Source: Isoptericola halalbus
Lineage (GTDB): Bacteria > Actinomycetota > Actinomycetes > Actinomycetales > Cellulomonadaceae
Reading direction: 5' to 3'
Assembly: GCA_009663185.1 (NCBI GenBank)
Contig: VJZX01000012.1
Span: 32,601-96,600 of the forward strand
DNA: 64,000 nucleotides
Shown piece by piece: positions 51,323 to 58,813 of the stretch. Position numbers and translations under genes: made by a program. The stretch's first letter is position 1. Every line of letters starts with the position of its first letter. Below the pieces are notes generated by a model. It had not been told where the DNA came from, searched no databases, and worked only from the letters and a program-made list of their open reading frames with translations.

Positions 51323-53272
51323 TCAAGCCAAGCACCACGTGGGGCTCGGACAATCTCGGAGGGAGACGCGGCGCCGCGTGACTGACGTCAGGAGCAAGCG
51401 CGTCTCTGCGTCCGTCGAGTAGATCAGGGTGCCCACCATCCCGCGCGTGAGGAGCACCTTGTAGGTATTGCGTACGAGACGGTCGAAGTCGGCGTCGCTC
51501 ACAACACTCCGGCTGCGGAAGGCCGGATCGCGGGACGCGCCACGCTGCGCGACCCAGCCACCCCGGCCGCCATTGGCCCCAGACCGCCAGACGAGGTCGT
51601 CGCCGATGATGACGCCGTTCCAGTCGTATTCGAATCCCTGCGCGGTGTAGACGCAGCCCACCTGTCCGAAGCCAGCCGTATCCGTCGCCCACAGTGCTGC
51701 CGGGGGCGCGCCGCCGATAGACCGGTCCCCGCGCAGGTTCCACGGACGGGACCAGTCGCCGATGACAACGTCAGGCACAAGGCTGCCGTCGTCCCGTGGA
51801 TCGGACCAGGGCCAGCAGTACCCGGCGGTCATCCGAGCCCCGTAGCCTTTATCGCGCTGAGTTTGCAGGCGCGACTCAAGTTCCTCCGGAGACTCGACAA
51901 TGTCGACATCGAAATTGTCGTCGGTCTCCCACACGACGGCTGCTCCAGCCGGGTCCCCGTCGAGGCCTAGCAACTGTTCTACCCACTGGATATACGCCAG
52001 GCTTCCGCCTGCACGGAACTGGTCGTCGAGGTCGACCTGGCGCACAGGGATGCCTCGTCGGACCGCTGCCGCACGGATGTCCTCGATGCGGCCGATCTCC
52101 CCAGGACGCACGACCTGGTTCTGGTCCAGGAGGAAGACCGGCACCCGCGCCGCGTCAATCAGCTCGTCGACTTGGGGTCGAGCGCGCTCGCGCATTTCCT
52201 GTCTGGTCCATCGAGAGACCGACTTCTCCCGGATCCGGTGTGCCTCATCAGCGACGAGAACGTCAAGACCGTTCTTCTCGGCCGCCATGAAGCTGTGGAA
52301 GTACTTGAAGAGCTCCTGTGCACGGCGCGACCCTTTGCCCGCGACCTTCCGCAGGGTGATCGTGAAACTGCGCGAGCCTGTCGCGTGCAGCACGGACCTT
52401 CCTTGGCGCGCGAGCTCGCCGACCAAGGACAGCGCGATCACCGACTTGCCCGACCCGGGACCCCCTGTGACGAGGATGACCTCTTTGGTGTCCCCGCGTC
52501 GTGCCTCACCGACGGCATGCATCACCAACTCGTACGCAACCCGTTGCTCGTCGAGGAGTTTGAACTGCTCCCGCTTCTGGATCTCGTCGGCTGCGACCGC
52601 GAGAAGCTGCCGCGACGGCGCGACCGCCGATCCCGCAAACATGTCGGCGACCTCTGCGCCAGGCACCTCAGGCGAGAGGAGGGACCTGAGGTGCTCGTGG
52701 AACCGCGCCCGACGTTGCCCCGTGAATAGTGGCGCCGTGGCGATTGCGGGCACCGTGAGGAGATCGGCAACGGCGTCGTCAACGGCGTTGTGAAGGTATG
52801 CGACGCCCTGAATCGCCTGTGGATCATGCTCGAAGGCGCGTAGGAAGTCCCTCAGGTACTCGACGTACCCCGCAACCTGCAAGCTGGGGTGAAGAACCTC
52901 GCTGTACCGCGCGCCCTCAGGGTCGACCAGCGTGTCGCTGCCTGCCCACCTGTGTGCACGACCCCACTGCTTCAACTCAACCACCACGAACGACGGGCGG
53001 CCGGTCTTGGGGTGCACTCCAGCAAGGACGGCGTCGACGCGCTTAGACGTCAGAGGAAGCTTGTGCTCGAGCAGAACCTCGACGTTTTCAAGGCCCGCAT
53101 CTCGGAGGTCCCGAGCGAGCGCCGGCAGAGATGCCATCCAAGAGCGACGTTCGCCCGGACCGACGGGGACGCCCTGGTGTGCGAGCTGGGTGGCCAGGTG
53201 TCTCTCCACTGCCGACGCATCCGCGTCGAGCGACGAAGCGAGTGAGGTAGCCGAGTAACGGACGATCGACAC
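51323..53272 (-). CDS. PD-(D/E)XK nuclease fused to a DUF2075 helicase-like ATPase
   Basis: A 649-aa protein. The N-terminal part (about 1-200) has a nuclease-like core: Asp80 in KRVDAVLAG and Glu99-x-Lys101 in FVVVELKQW, the D...ExK layout of restriction-type nucleases. The DUF2075 helicase part begins at about 250 with Walker A VTGGPGSGKSV (Lys276), Walker B LDVLVADEAHRIRE, FLLDQNQVVRPGE and late motifs CVYTAQGFEYDW and YKVLLTRGMVGTLI. Such nuclease-helicases are common in defence islands. It is convergent with the OLD-type gene 112 bp away. The GTG start is used. Confidence 0.85.
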   Translation of the reverse strand: MSIVRYSATSLASSLDADASAVERHLATQLAHQGVPVGPGERRSWMASLPALARDLRDAGLENVEVLLEHKLPLTSKRVDAVLAGVHPKTGRPSFVVVELKQWGRAHRWAGSDTLVDPEGARYSEVLHPSLQVAGYVEYLRDFLRAFEHDPQAIQGVAYLHNAVDDAVADLLTVPAIATAPLFTGQRRARFHEHLRSLLSPEVPGAEVADMFAGSAVAPSRQLLAVAADEIQKREQFKLLDEQRVAYELVMHAVGEARRGDTKEVILVTGGPGSGKSVIALSLVGELARQGRSVLHATGSRSFTITLRKVAGKGSRRAQELFKYFHSFMAAEKNGLDVLVADEAHRIREKSVSRWTRQEMRERARPQVDELIDAARVPVFLLDQNQVVRPGEIGRIEDIRAAAVRRGIPVRQVDLDDQFRAGGSLAYIQWVEQLLGLDGDPAGAAVVWETDDNFDVDIVESPEELESRLQTQRDKGYGARMTAGYCWPWSDPRDDGSLVPDVVIGDWSRPWNLRGDRSIGGAPPAALWATDTAGFGQVGCVYTAQGFEYDWNGVIIGDDLVWRSGANGGRGGWVAQRGASRDPAFRSRSVVSDADFDRLVRNTYKVLLTRGMVGTLIYSTDAETRLLLTSVTRRRVSLRDCPSPTWCLA

Positions 53273-53483
53273 CGATGTGACCCCAGAGCAGCACGAAGGA
53301 ACGTGCGGCGGGGGACATATCCGTGCGGAAGTCCGTCAAGTACCGCGAGCAAGCGACACTGTAGTCGGGGATCGACCAGGAGGCACCCGAAGCGAGCGAG
53401 CCCTTCGTCCACGGAGAGGCCCAAACCTCAACACCGGCAAGGAAACGCGCCGTGGGCCGTCTCGGGAAGCGGTCTCAGTCACT

Positions 53484-53827
53484 GTGACAGACGCAGAGAT
53501 GGCTGGTCCGGAGAACAAGATTCTCCATGCCAGGTACGGCCCAGAGAGTGTGCTTCGCGCCCTTTGCGCCATGCCGCGCTCGAGCCCCGGCTCGACGACC
53601 GTCATGCTGTCCGACGACGGCTCCGACGTCTGCGCGTACCTCACCGTCGCCGACTGCAGCCGGACCACGCAGCTCGAGGTCGACGTCCACGATCGCGACA
53701 CCGCCGCCAACCCCTGCACACGCGCGCGTGCGCTCAAGGCTGTCGTCGACGGTTCGTCGCCGCGCTCGAGCGCGCGGTCGCAGAGTCGGGCGTGATGTCA
53801 CGCCCCGACAAGCAGGCCCTTCACTGA
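53484..53827 (+). pseudogene. Short frameshifted fragment, secreted-protein-like
   Basis: From a GTG the frame reads VTDAEMAGPENKILHARYGP, then DDGSDVCAYLTVADCS and ANPCTRARALKAVVDG, and is followed in the next frame (shift at about 53751) by FVAALERAVAESGV. The spaced cysteines and the C-terminal helix with ALERAV look like the tail of a DUF3558-type lipoprotein, which would normally be preceded by a signal peptide. None is present, so it seems to be the remnant of a longer gene. Weak call. Confidence 0.35.
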
Positions 53828-53841
53828 CCGCGGCAACGACG

Positions 53842-53872
53842 CCCGGGTGCCCAACCGCCGTCGGGCACCCGG
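53842..53872 (+). terminator. Hairpin, first of three related copies
   Basis: CCGGGTGCCC and GGGCACCCGG form a 10-bp stem around a loop of about 10 nt. Closely related hairpins lie at 56454-56491 and 57140-57173. It sits after the fragment above and just upstream of the GH43 promoter. Confidence 0.65.
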
Positions 53873-53901
53873 ACTCGGCGCCCGCCGGAACCGGCGCGCT
53901 A

Positions 53902-53948
53902 TTGACCCACATATACAACGATGTACGATCACGTCCTACAACGATGTA
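53902..53948 (+). promoter_or_regulatory. GH43 promoter with two LacI-type operator boxes
   Basis: A -35 TTGACC (53902-53907) and -10 TACGAT (53924-53929) are separated by 16 bp. TACAACGATGTA occurs twice, at 53914-53925 inside the spacer and at 53937-53948 just downstream, 23 bp apart. It differs by one base from TACAACGTTGTA-type sites beside the LacI gene (61487-61498) and the binding-protein gene (62615-62626). A repressor bound to both boxes would cover the promoter. Confidence 0.75.
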
Positions 53949-54004
53949 GAGGGTCGCGGCCACGAGCCCGGCACCCCGTTCGACGACGAACCACGAGGAG
54001 ACCT

Positions 54005-56431
54005 ATGACCGCCCGATGGTCACGCCCCGTCGCCGCCCTGGCGGCCGCAGCCGTCGCGCTGCCGCTGTCGGCCGGCGCCGTCGCGGTCGCCCACGCGACC
54101 GGCACCACGCACCCGGCCACCGCCACCCTGGCCGCGGCCAAGCCGACAGCCCAAGACCCCGCCGCACCACAGTTCGCCGACGTCGAGGTGCACGACCCCT
54201 CCCTCGTCACCGCCGGCGAGGAGCACTACGTCTTCGGCTCGCACCTGGCCGCGGCCAAGACCGAGGACTTCGTGCAGTGGGAGCAGGTCGCCAACCACGT
54301 GACGCCCGAGAACCCGCTGTTCGACGACGTCACCACCGAGCTCGCCGAGACCTTCGCCTGGGCCGAGACCAGCACCCTGTGGGCGCCGGACGTCATCCAG
54401 CTCGAGGCCGACGGGCGCTTCTACATGTACTACAACGCCTGCCGCGGCGACTCCCCGCGCAGCGCGATGGGCATCGCCGTGGCCGACGACGTCGACGGCC
54501 CGTACACCGATCTCGGCATCATCCTGCGCTCGGGCCACCGTGCGGGCGAGGGGCCGAGCGAGGACGGCACGACCTACGACGCGCGCATCCACCCCAACGC
54601 CGTCGACCCGGACGTCTTCTACGACGCCGAGGGCCGGCTGTGGATGGTCTACGGCTCCTTCTCGGGCGGCATCTTCACCCTCGAGCTCGACCCGGCCACC
54701 GGCTTCCCCCTCCCCGACCAGGGCTACGGCACGCACCTCACCGGCGGCAACCACAGCCGCATCGAGGGTCCGTCGATGATGTACCACCCGGAGACGGGGT
54801 ACTACTACCTGTTCGCCTCGTTCGGCGGTCTGACGTCCGACGGCAGCTACAACATGCGCGTGATGCGCTCGGAGAACCCCGACGGCCCGTTCGTCGACGC
54901 CGCCGGCAACGACATGCGCGAGGTCAAGTCCGACCCGAGCCTGCCGATCTTCGACGACGCCTCGATCGAGCCGTACGGCACCAAGATCATGGGCAACTAC
55001 CTCTTCCAGCGCGACGTCGGCGCGCCGGGGACGGGCATCGGCGACGGCAAGGTGTCGCCGGGCCACAACACCACCTACCTCGACCCCGAGACCGGCGAGA
55101 TGCAGCTGATCTTCCACAGCCGCTTCCCGGAGATGGGCGAGTTCCACCAGGTGCGCGTCCACGAGATGTCGATGAACGCGAACGGCTGGCCCGTCGCCGC
55201 GCCCTACCGCTACGCGGGCGGGCACCCCGTGGAGACGTTCCAGCGCAGGGCCCTCGTCGGCGACTACCAGCTGGTGACGCACGACAAGAAGATCTCGCCG
55301 GAGATCCGCACCGCCGTGAACGTCACGCTGCGGGAGGACGGCCGCGTCTCGGGTGCGTCCCAGGGTCGCTGGCGCCTCTACGACGAGAACCGCCTGCACC
55401 TGACGATCGGCGGCGTCGCCTACGACGGCGTGGTCTCACGCGAGTGGAACCCGACCACGTCCGCGTGGGTCGACACCTTCTCGGTGCTCTCCGCCGAGGG
55501 CGTGTCCATGTGGGGCAGCGAGCTGGCGCCGATGACCGACGCGGCGGTCGTCGATGCCGTGCTCGCCGACCTGAAGGTGGCCAGCCCGGTCGTGGCCGAC
55601 GTCGAGCTGCCGACGGTCGGCACCCACGGCTCGTCCATCGCCTGGACCTCGAGCGACCCCGCGACCCTCGCGGCCGACGGCACCGTCACTCGCCCGACCG
55701 GCGAGGACGTCACCGTCACGCTGACCGCCCGGGTCACGCGTGGCGGCGCGACCGGCAGCACGACGTTCGACGTCGTCGTCGCGGCCGTGCCTGCGTCGGG
55801 CCTGGTGGCCCGCTATGCCTTCGACGGCGACCTGGCGGCCGCCGACGGGAAGGTCGCGGCCGGCATCGTCACCGGTGACCGCATCGACCGCACCGGTGGT
55901 CAGGTCTCCTTCGGTGCGGGCGTGCACGGGCAGTCGGTGGTGCTCGACGGCGCCAGCGGCGTCCGTCTGCCCGACGGCCTGTTCAGCGGCCACCACTACT
56001 CGGTGAGCATGTGGCTCAAGCCCGAGAAGCTGACCCCGTTCACGACGTCGTTCTTCGGCGCGCGGAACAACACGAACTGGGTGAGCCTCGTGCCGACGGT
56101 CGGCTGGGGTACCAACAACACGATGCTGTGGTCCGGCTCGAGCCGTTACTACGACGGCGACACCGGCACGCGGATCCCCACCGGCGAGTGGACCCACGTG
56201 GTGTTCACCGTCGACGGCGGCGACGTGACGATCTACCTCGACGGCCAGGTCGTGCACACCGGCACGAACTTCCCGGACGTGTTCACGACGCCGGACGGCG
56301 TCTTCGCGCTCGGCGTCAACTGGTGGGACGTCCCCTACCAGGGCGAGATCGACGACCTGCAGGTCTACCTCGGCGCTCTCGACGCCGAGCAGGTCGCCCA
56401 GGTGGCCGCGGGCGAGGTCGCGCAGTTCTGA
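54005..56431 (+). CDS. Secreted GH43 enzyme, probable endo-alpha-1,5-L-arabinanase, with Ig-like and LamG domains
   Basis: An 808-aa protein. GAGGAG precedes the ATG and a Sec signal peptide ends near residue 30. The GH43 five-bladed propeller (about 57-480) keeps its three acids: base Asp64 in EVHDPSLV, Asp201 in NAVDPDVF and acid Glu254 in SRIEGPSMMY. Next comes an atrophied bacterial Ig-like domain (about 515-595; SSIAWTSSDPATLAADGTVT) and a C-terminal LamG jelly roll (about 600-800; YSVSMWLKPEK, WTHVVFTVDGGDVTIYLDGQ). It probably cuts arabinan side chains of pectin outside the cell. It is controlled by the two operator boxes upstream and ended by a hairpin. Confidence 0.92.
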   Translation: MTARWSRPVAALAAAAVALPLSAGAVAVAHATGTTHPATATLAAAKPTAQDPAAPQFADVEVHDPSLVTAGEEHYVFGSHLAAAKTEDFVQWEQVANHVTPENPLFDDVTTELAETFAWAETSTLWAPDVIQLEADGRFYMYYNACRGDSPRSAMGIAVADDVDGPYTDLGIILRSGHRAGEGPSEDGTTYDARIHPNAVDPDVFYDAEGRLWMVYGSFSGGIFTLELDPATGFPLPDQGYGTHLTGGNHSRIEGPSMMYHPETGYYYLFASFGGLTSDGSYNMRVMRSENPDGPFVDAAGNDMREVKSDPSLPIFDDASIEPYGTKIMGNYLFQRDVGAPGTGIGDGKVSPGHNTTYLDPETGEMQLIFHSRFPEMGEFHQVRVHEMSMNANGWPVAAPYRYAGGHPVETFQRRALVGDYQLVTHDKKISPEIRTAVNVTLREDGRVSGASQGRWRLYDENRLHLTIGGVAYDGVVSREWNPTTSAWVDTFSVLSAEGVSMWGSELAPMTDAAVVDAVLADLKVASPVVADVELPTVGTHGSSIAWTSSDPATLAADGTVTRPTGEDVTVTLTARVTRGGATGSTTFDVVVAAVPASGLVARYAFDGDLAAADGKVAAGIVTGDRIDRTGGQVSFGAGVHGQSVVLDGASGVRLPDGLFSGHHYSVSMWLKPEKLTPFTTSFFGARNNTNWVSLVPTVGWGTNNTMLWSGSSRYYDGDTGTRIPTGEWTHVVFTVDGGDVTIYLDGQVVHTGTNFPDVFTTPDGVFALGVNWWDVPYQGEIDDLQVYLGALDAEQVAQVAAGEVAQF

Positions 56432-56453
56432 CCCGACGCCCATCCGGAGACGA

Positions 56454-56491
56454 GAGCCCGGGTGCCCGACCGTCGTCGGGCACCCGGGCTC
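56454..56491 (+). terminator. Terminator hairpin after the GH43 gene
   Basis: A perfect 17-bp stem (GAGCCCGGGTGCCCGAC and its complement) with a 4-nt loop, 23 nt after the GH43 stop. No T-tract. Second of three related hairpins. Confidence 0.85.
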
Positions 56492-56576
56492 GTTTCCACC
56501 AGCGCAGGCCCCCGGAACTGAGCCGACGACGAAGCCACGAATCCGGCCGTCTCCGAGCACACGCGCATGGTGATTC

Positions 56577-56596
56577 ATAGCACCCATTGCTATAGT
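56577..56596 (+). promoter_or_regulatory. Promoter of the XRE gene with overlapping inverted repeat; probably leaderless
   Basis: A -10 TATAGT (56591-56596) ends 6 nt before the ATG at 56603, so transcription should begin at or next to the start codon. ATAGC (56577-56581) and GCTAT (56589-56593) form an inverted repeat overlapping the -10, a natural autorepression site for the encoded HTH protein. Confidence 0.6.
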
Positions 56597-56602
56597 CGCT
56601 CT

Positions 56603-57127
56603 ATGACGAGCCGCCGACAGGTGCTCCGTGAGGTGATGCTCCAGACGGGCACCACCCAGTCGCAGCTGTCCCGGCTCAGCGGAGTCCGCCAACCGAGCAT
56701 CAGCCAGTTCCTCTCCGGCAAGGTGGACCTCAGCGATGAGCAGCTCGACCGATTGCTGTCATCCATGGGCTTCCGACTTCAGGTCGAGCGAAGCGCGATC
56801 GTCCCGCAGCTGACCCGCTCCGAGCGCCGGTCGTGGCAGCTCCACCGCCGCCTCTCGACGCACCTCAACCGTCAGAGCTTCCAGGAGTGGAGACCCACGA
56901 TCGAGCGCAACCTGGATCGCCTCGGCGAGCGGGTGACCGGCCAGCCCCACGAGCGAAACCTCGAACGCTGGCGCGATCTCGTCGACCGGGGGGACGTGCC
57001 CGGCCTCCACCGCGTTCTCACCGGCCTCGACCGGAGCTCGATCGAAATGCGTGAGGTCTCCCCGATGTCGGGGCTGCTCAGCCAGGAGGAGCGAGCCGAA
57101 GTGGTCTCCCCGCCGACCACGCAGTAG
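56603..57127 (+). CDS. XRE-type HTH protein, orphan antitoxin-like
   Basis: A 174-aa protein. The N-terminal XRE domain (about residues 5-60: TQSQLSRLSGVRQPSISQFL) is followed by a charged helical region and a C-terminal block ending SPMSGLLSQEERAEVV. This arrangement is seen in actinobacterial antitoxins that precede AbiEii-type nucleotidyltransferase toxins, but no toxin gene follows here: downstream is a hairpin and then a decayed PL11 fragment. The ATG is fixed by the -10 box 6 nt upstream. It is likely an autoregulator; its partner may have been lost. Confidence 0.75.
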   Translation: MTSRRQVLREVMLQTGTTQSQLSRLSGVRQPSISQFLSGKVDLSDEQLDRLLSSMGFRLQVERSAIVPQLTRSERRSWQLHRRLSTHLNRQSFQEWRPTIERNLDRLGERVTGQPHERNLERWRDLVDRGDVPGLHRVLTGLDRSSIEMREVSPMSGLLSQEERAEVVSPPTTQ

Positions 57128-57139
57128 ACCGCAAGCTGG

Positions 57140-57173
57140 AGCCCGGGTGCCCGACCGTCATCGGGCGCCCGGG
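57140..57173 (+). terminator. Terminator hairpin after the XRE gene
   Basis: GCCCGGGTGCCCGA pairs with TCGGGCGCCCGGGC (one G-T type mismatch position) over about 14 bp, 13 nt after the XRE stop. Third of three related hairpins. Confidence 0.75.
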
Positions 57174-57221
57174 CGTACTCATTGCAGGCGCCGGAAGTCG
57201 TCGATCCAGCCGCACCTCACC

Positions 57222-57427
57222 GAGCAGCTTCGCCGAGTGAGCGGACGCTGTCGAGGTCGCAGACGGCCGGGTCGACATAGACGTCGCGTGCGACCGCGCC
57301 CCAAACAGTGTGGCGGTCTCGTCCGAGCTCACACCCGCCCGACCTACGACGTCGCGGGTCGGCAGGTCCCTGAGCACTGGTCCGGTGAGCCGCGCACCGA
57401 CGCCGTCTGTATTGGCTCGTGCTCGGG
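57222..57427 (+). pseudogene. Decayed fragment of a PL11-like lyase gene
   Basis: The DNA here parallels the intact PL11-like gene at about 59247-59445. AGCTTCGCCGAGTG, GTCGAGGTCGC, GACGGCCGG and GACGTCGCG recur in the same order, and further on GCCGCGCACCGACGCCGT matches the segment coding EPRTDAV. It carries stops and frameshifts, so it is a dead partial duplicate of the N-terminal region, about 2 kb upstream of the working gene in the same orientation. The rest of the 57128-57536 gap shows no gene. Confidence 0.75.
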
Positions 57428-57536
57428 GGACGACACGTGGCCGTTCCGACATCGTCGGTGCACTTGCAGGCCACCTGACAGCCACCTGGCGGGCCTAGCG
57501 TCAGGTCGACGAAGTCGACGAAAGGTCACACCGACG

Positions 57537-58199
57537 ATGACCCTCACCCTCAAGCTCGTGCGGCACGGGCAGACAGTCCTCAACGCACGCCGCCACCTGC
57601 AGGGCGCCTGCGATTCTCCCCTGACCCGCACGGGCCGCGCCGGCGTGCGCGTCACCGCGCAGTACCTGGCCGGGCACCGGTTCGACGCCGTCTACTCCTC
57701 GCCGCAGGGCCGGGCAGTCCACACAGCAGTCGAGATCCTCAAGCACCACCCGGACCTCCGACTCACCGTCGACAGGGACCTGCGCGAGCTGTCGTTCGGC
57801 ATCTACGAGCGCCAGCCCGAGCACGCGCTCGACGCTGTCGAGCCTTGGGCCACCTTCATGCCGGCGATGCTCGCCGGCGTCCACCCCGGCGTCGGCGGCG
57901 GCGAGTCCGGGGCGGAGTTCATGGGCCGCGTACGGGACGCGTTCGCGCGCATCACCGCCGCGCACGGGGAGACCTCCGACGACGCGCACGTGCTCGTCGT
58001 CGGGCACGGGCTCGCGCTGGGCGCCTACCTGGCGACCGTGGACCCGAGGGGGCTGATCGCCCTGCCGAACGCGTCCGTGTCGACCGTCGAGGTGTCCGAC
58101 GGCGTCGCCCGCCTTGTGGCCGCGGCCGTGGACGTCGCGGGCCATGGGTCAGTCGCGGCCCGGCAGGCGCCCGCGATGGCCGTCGCTTCTGCGCCCTGA
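57537..58199 (+). CDS. Histidine phosphatase (phosphoglycerate mutase-like) protein
   Basis: A 220-aa protein. The catalytic RHG motif is LKLVRHGQTVLNAR (His10), the second Arg/Glu region is YSSPQGRAVHTA and LRELSFGIYE, and the second histidine is in VLVVGHGLALGAYL. These are the four-residue pocket of the family. It could be a sugar-phosphate or other small-molecule phosphatase. No ribosome site is strong. It lies between the decayed lyase fragment and an MmcQ-type gene, with no visible functional link to the pectin genes. Confidence 0.9.
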   Translation: MTLTLKLVRHGQTVLNARRHLQGACDSPLTRTGRAGVRVTAQYLAGHRFDAVYSSPQGRAVHTAVEILKHHPDLRLTVDRDLRELSFGIYERQPEHALDAVEPWATFMPAMLAGVHPGVGGGESGAEFMGRVRDAFARITAAHGETSDDAHVLVVGHGLALGAYLATVDPRGLIALPNASVSTVEVSDGVARLVAAAVDVAGHGSVAARQAPAMAVASAP

Positions 58200-58228
58200 G
58201 ATGCGATGTCGGAGGGTCGTGGCAACTT

Positions 58229-58597
58229 GTGGTCGTGCCCGATCGACCTGACGTCCCCCTCGACTACGTCGAGCGCCTGCGCACCTTGATGGACTTCCCC
58301 GAGTGCGTCGAGGAGGACGCCTGGACCGGCGTCCGCTGGCGCGTGCGCGGCAACACGGTGGCACACGTGTTCGGGGGCGAGGACCAGCGCTTCCGAATCG
58401 TCTTCCGGGCGGAGCCCGAGGAGGTGGCGGCGTTCGAGCACCTGGGCGACCCCTACTTCAAGGCCGAGTGGGGCAGCAACGTCGTCGGCATCCTGCTCGA
58501 CGACCGCACCGACTGGTCCGAGCTCGCCGAGCTGCTGACCGACTCGTACTGCATCCAGGCGCCCGAACGGCTGGCCGCTGCCGTCGACCGGCCCTGA
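58229..58597 (+). CDS. MmcQ/YjbR family protein
   Basis: A 122-aa single-domain protein: DYVERLRTLMDFPECVEEDA at the N-terminus, RVRGNTVAHVFGGEDQRFRI in the core and WSELAELLTDSYCIQAPERL at the C-terminus match the MmcQ/YjbR double-wing fold. The family is called DNA-binding from structure, without a proven function. A GGAGG lies 13 nt before this GTG; a GTG two codons later is possible. It is 29 nt downstream of the phosphatase gene, so probably co-transcribed. Confidence 0.85.
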   Translation: MVVPDRPDVPLDYVERLRTLMDFPECVEEDAWTGVRWRVRGNTVAHVFGGEDQRFRIVFRAEPEEVAAFEHLGDPYFKAEWGSNVVGILLDDRTDWSELAELLTDSYCIQAPERLAAAVDRP

Positions 58598-58739
58598 CCC
58601 CACCTGCGGGTTCCGGGAGAAGTGCTCGCTCGCCGTCGCCGTGAGCATAGACGTGCAGCACCCGCACACACAGCCGGGGCAGCAGTCAGCACTGGTCTGG
58701 CACGACCCAGGACGTCCGGTTAGGCTTTCCAGGCACTTG

Positions 58740-58751
58740 TGAATCGGTTCA
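58740..58751. promoter_or_regulatory. LacI-type palindrome upstream of the PL11-like gene
   Basis: TGAATCGGTTCA has a CG centre and 10 of 12 symmetric positions, 62 bp before the PL11-like start. It differs from the TACAACGTTGTA sites of the adjacent LacI protein, so a different regulator may act here. Confidence 0.5.
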
Positions 58752-58813
58752 AGCCCGGCCGACGATGATGTCGTTGCAGGCACCGCCGTCGTCCGGCACA
58801 CCGGAGGACGACG

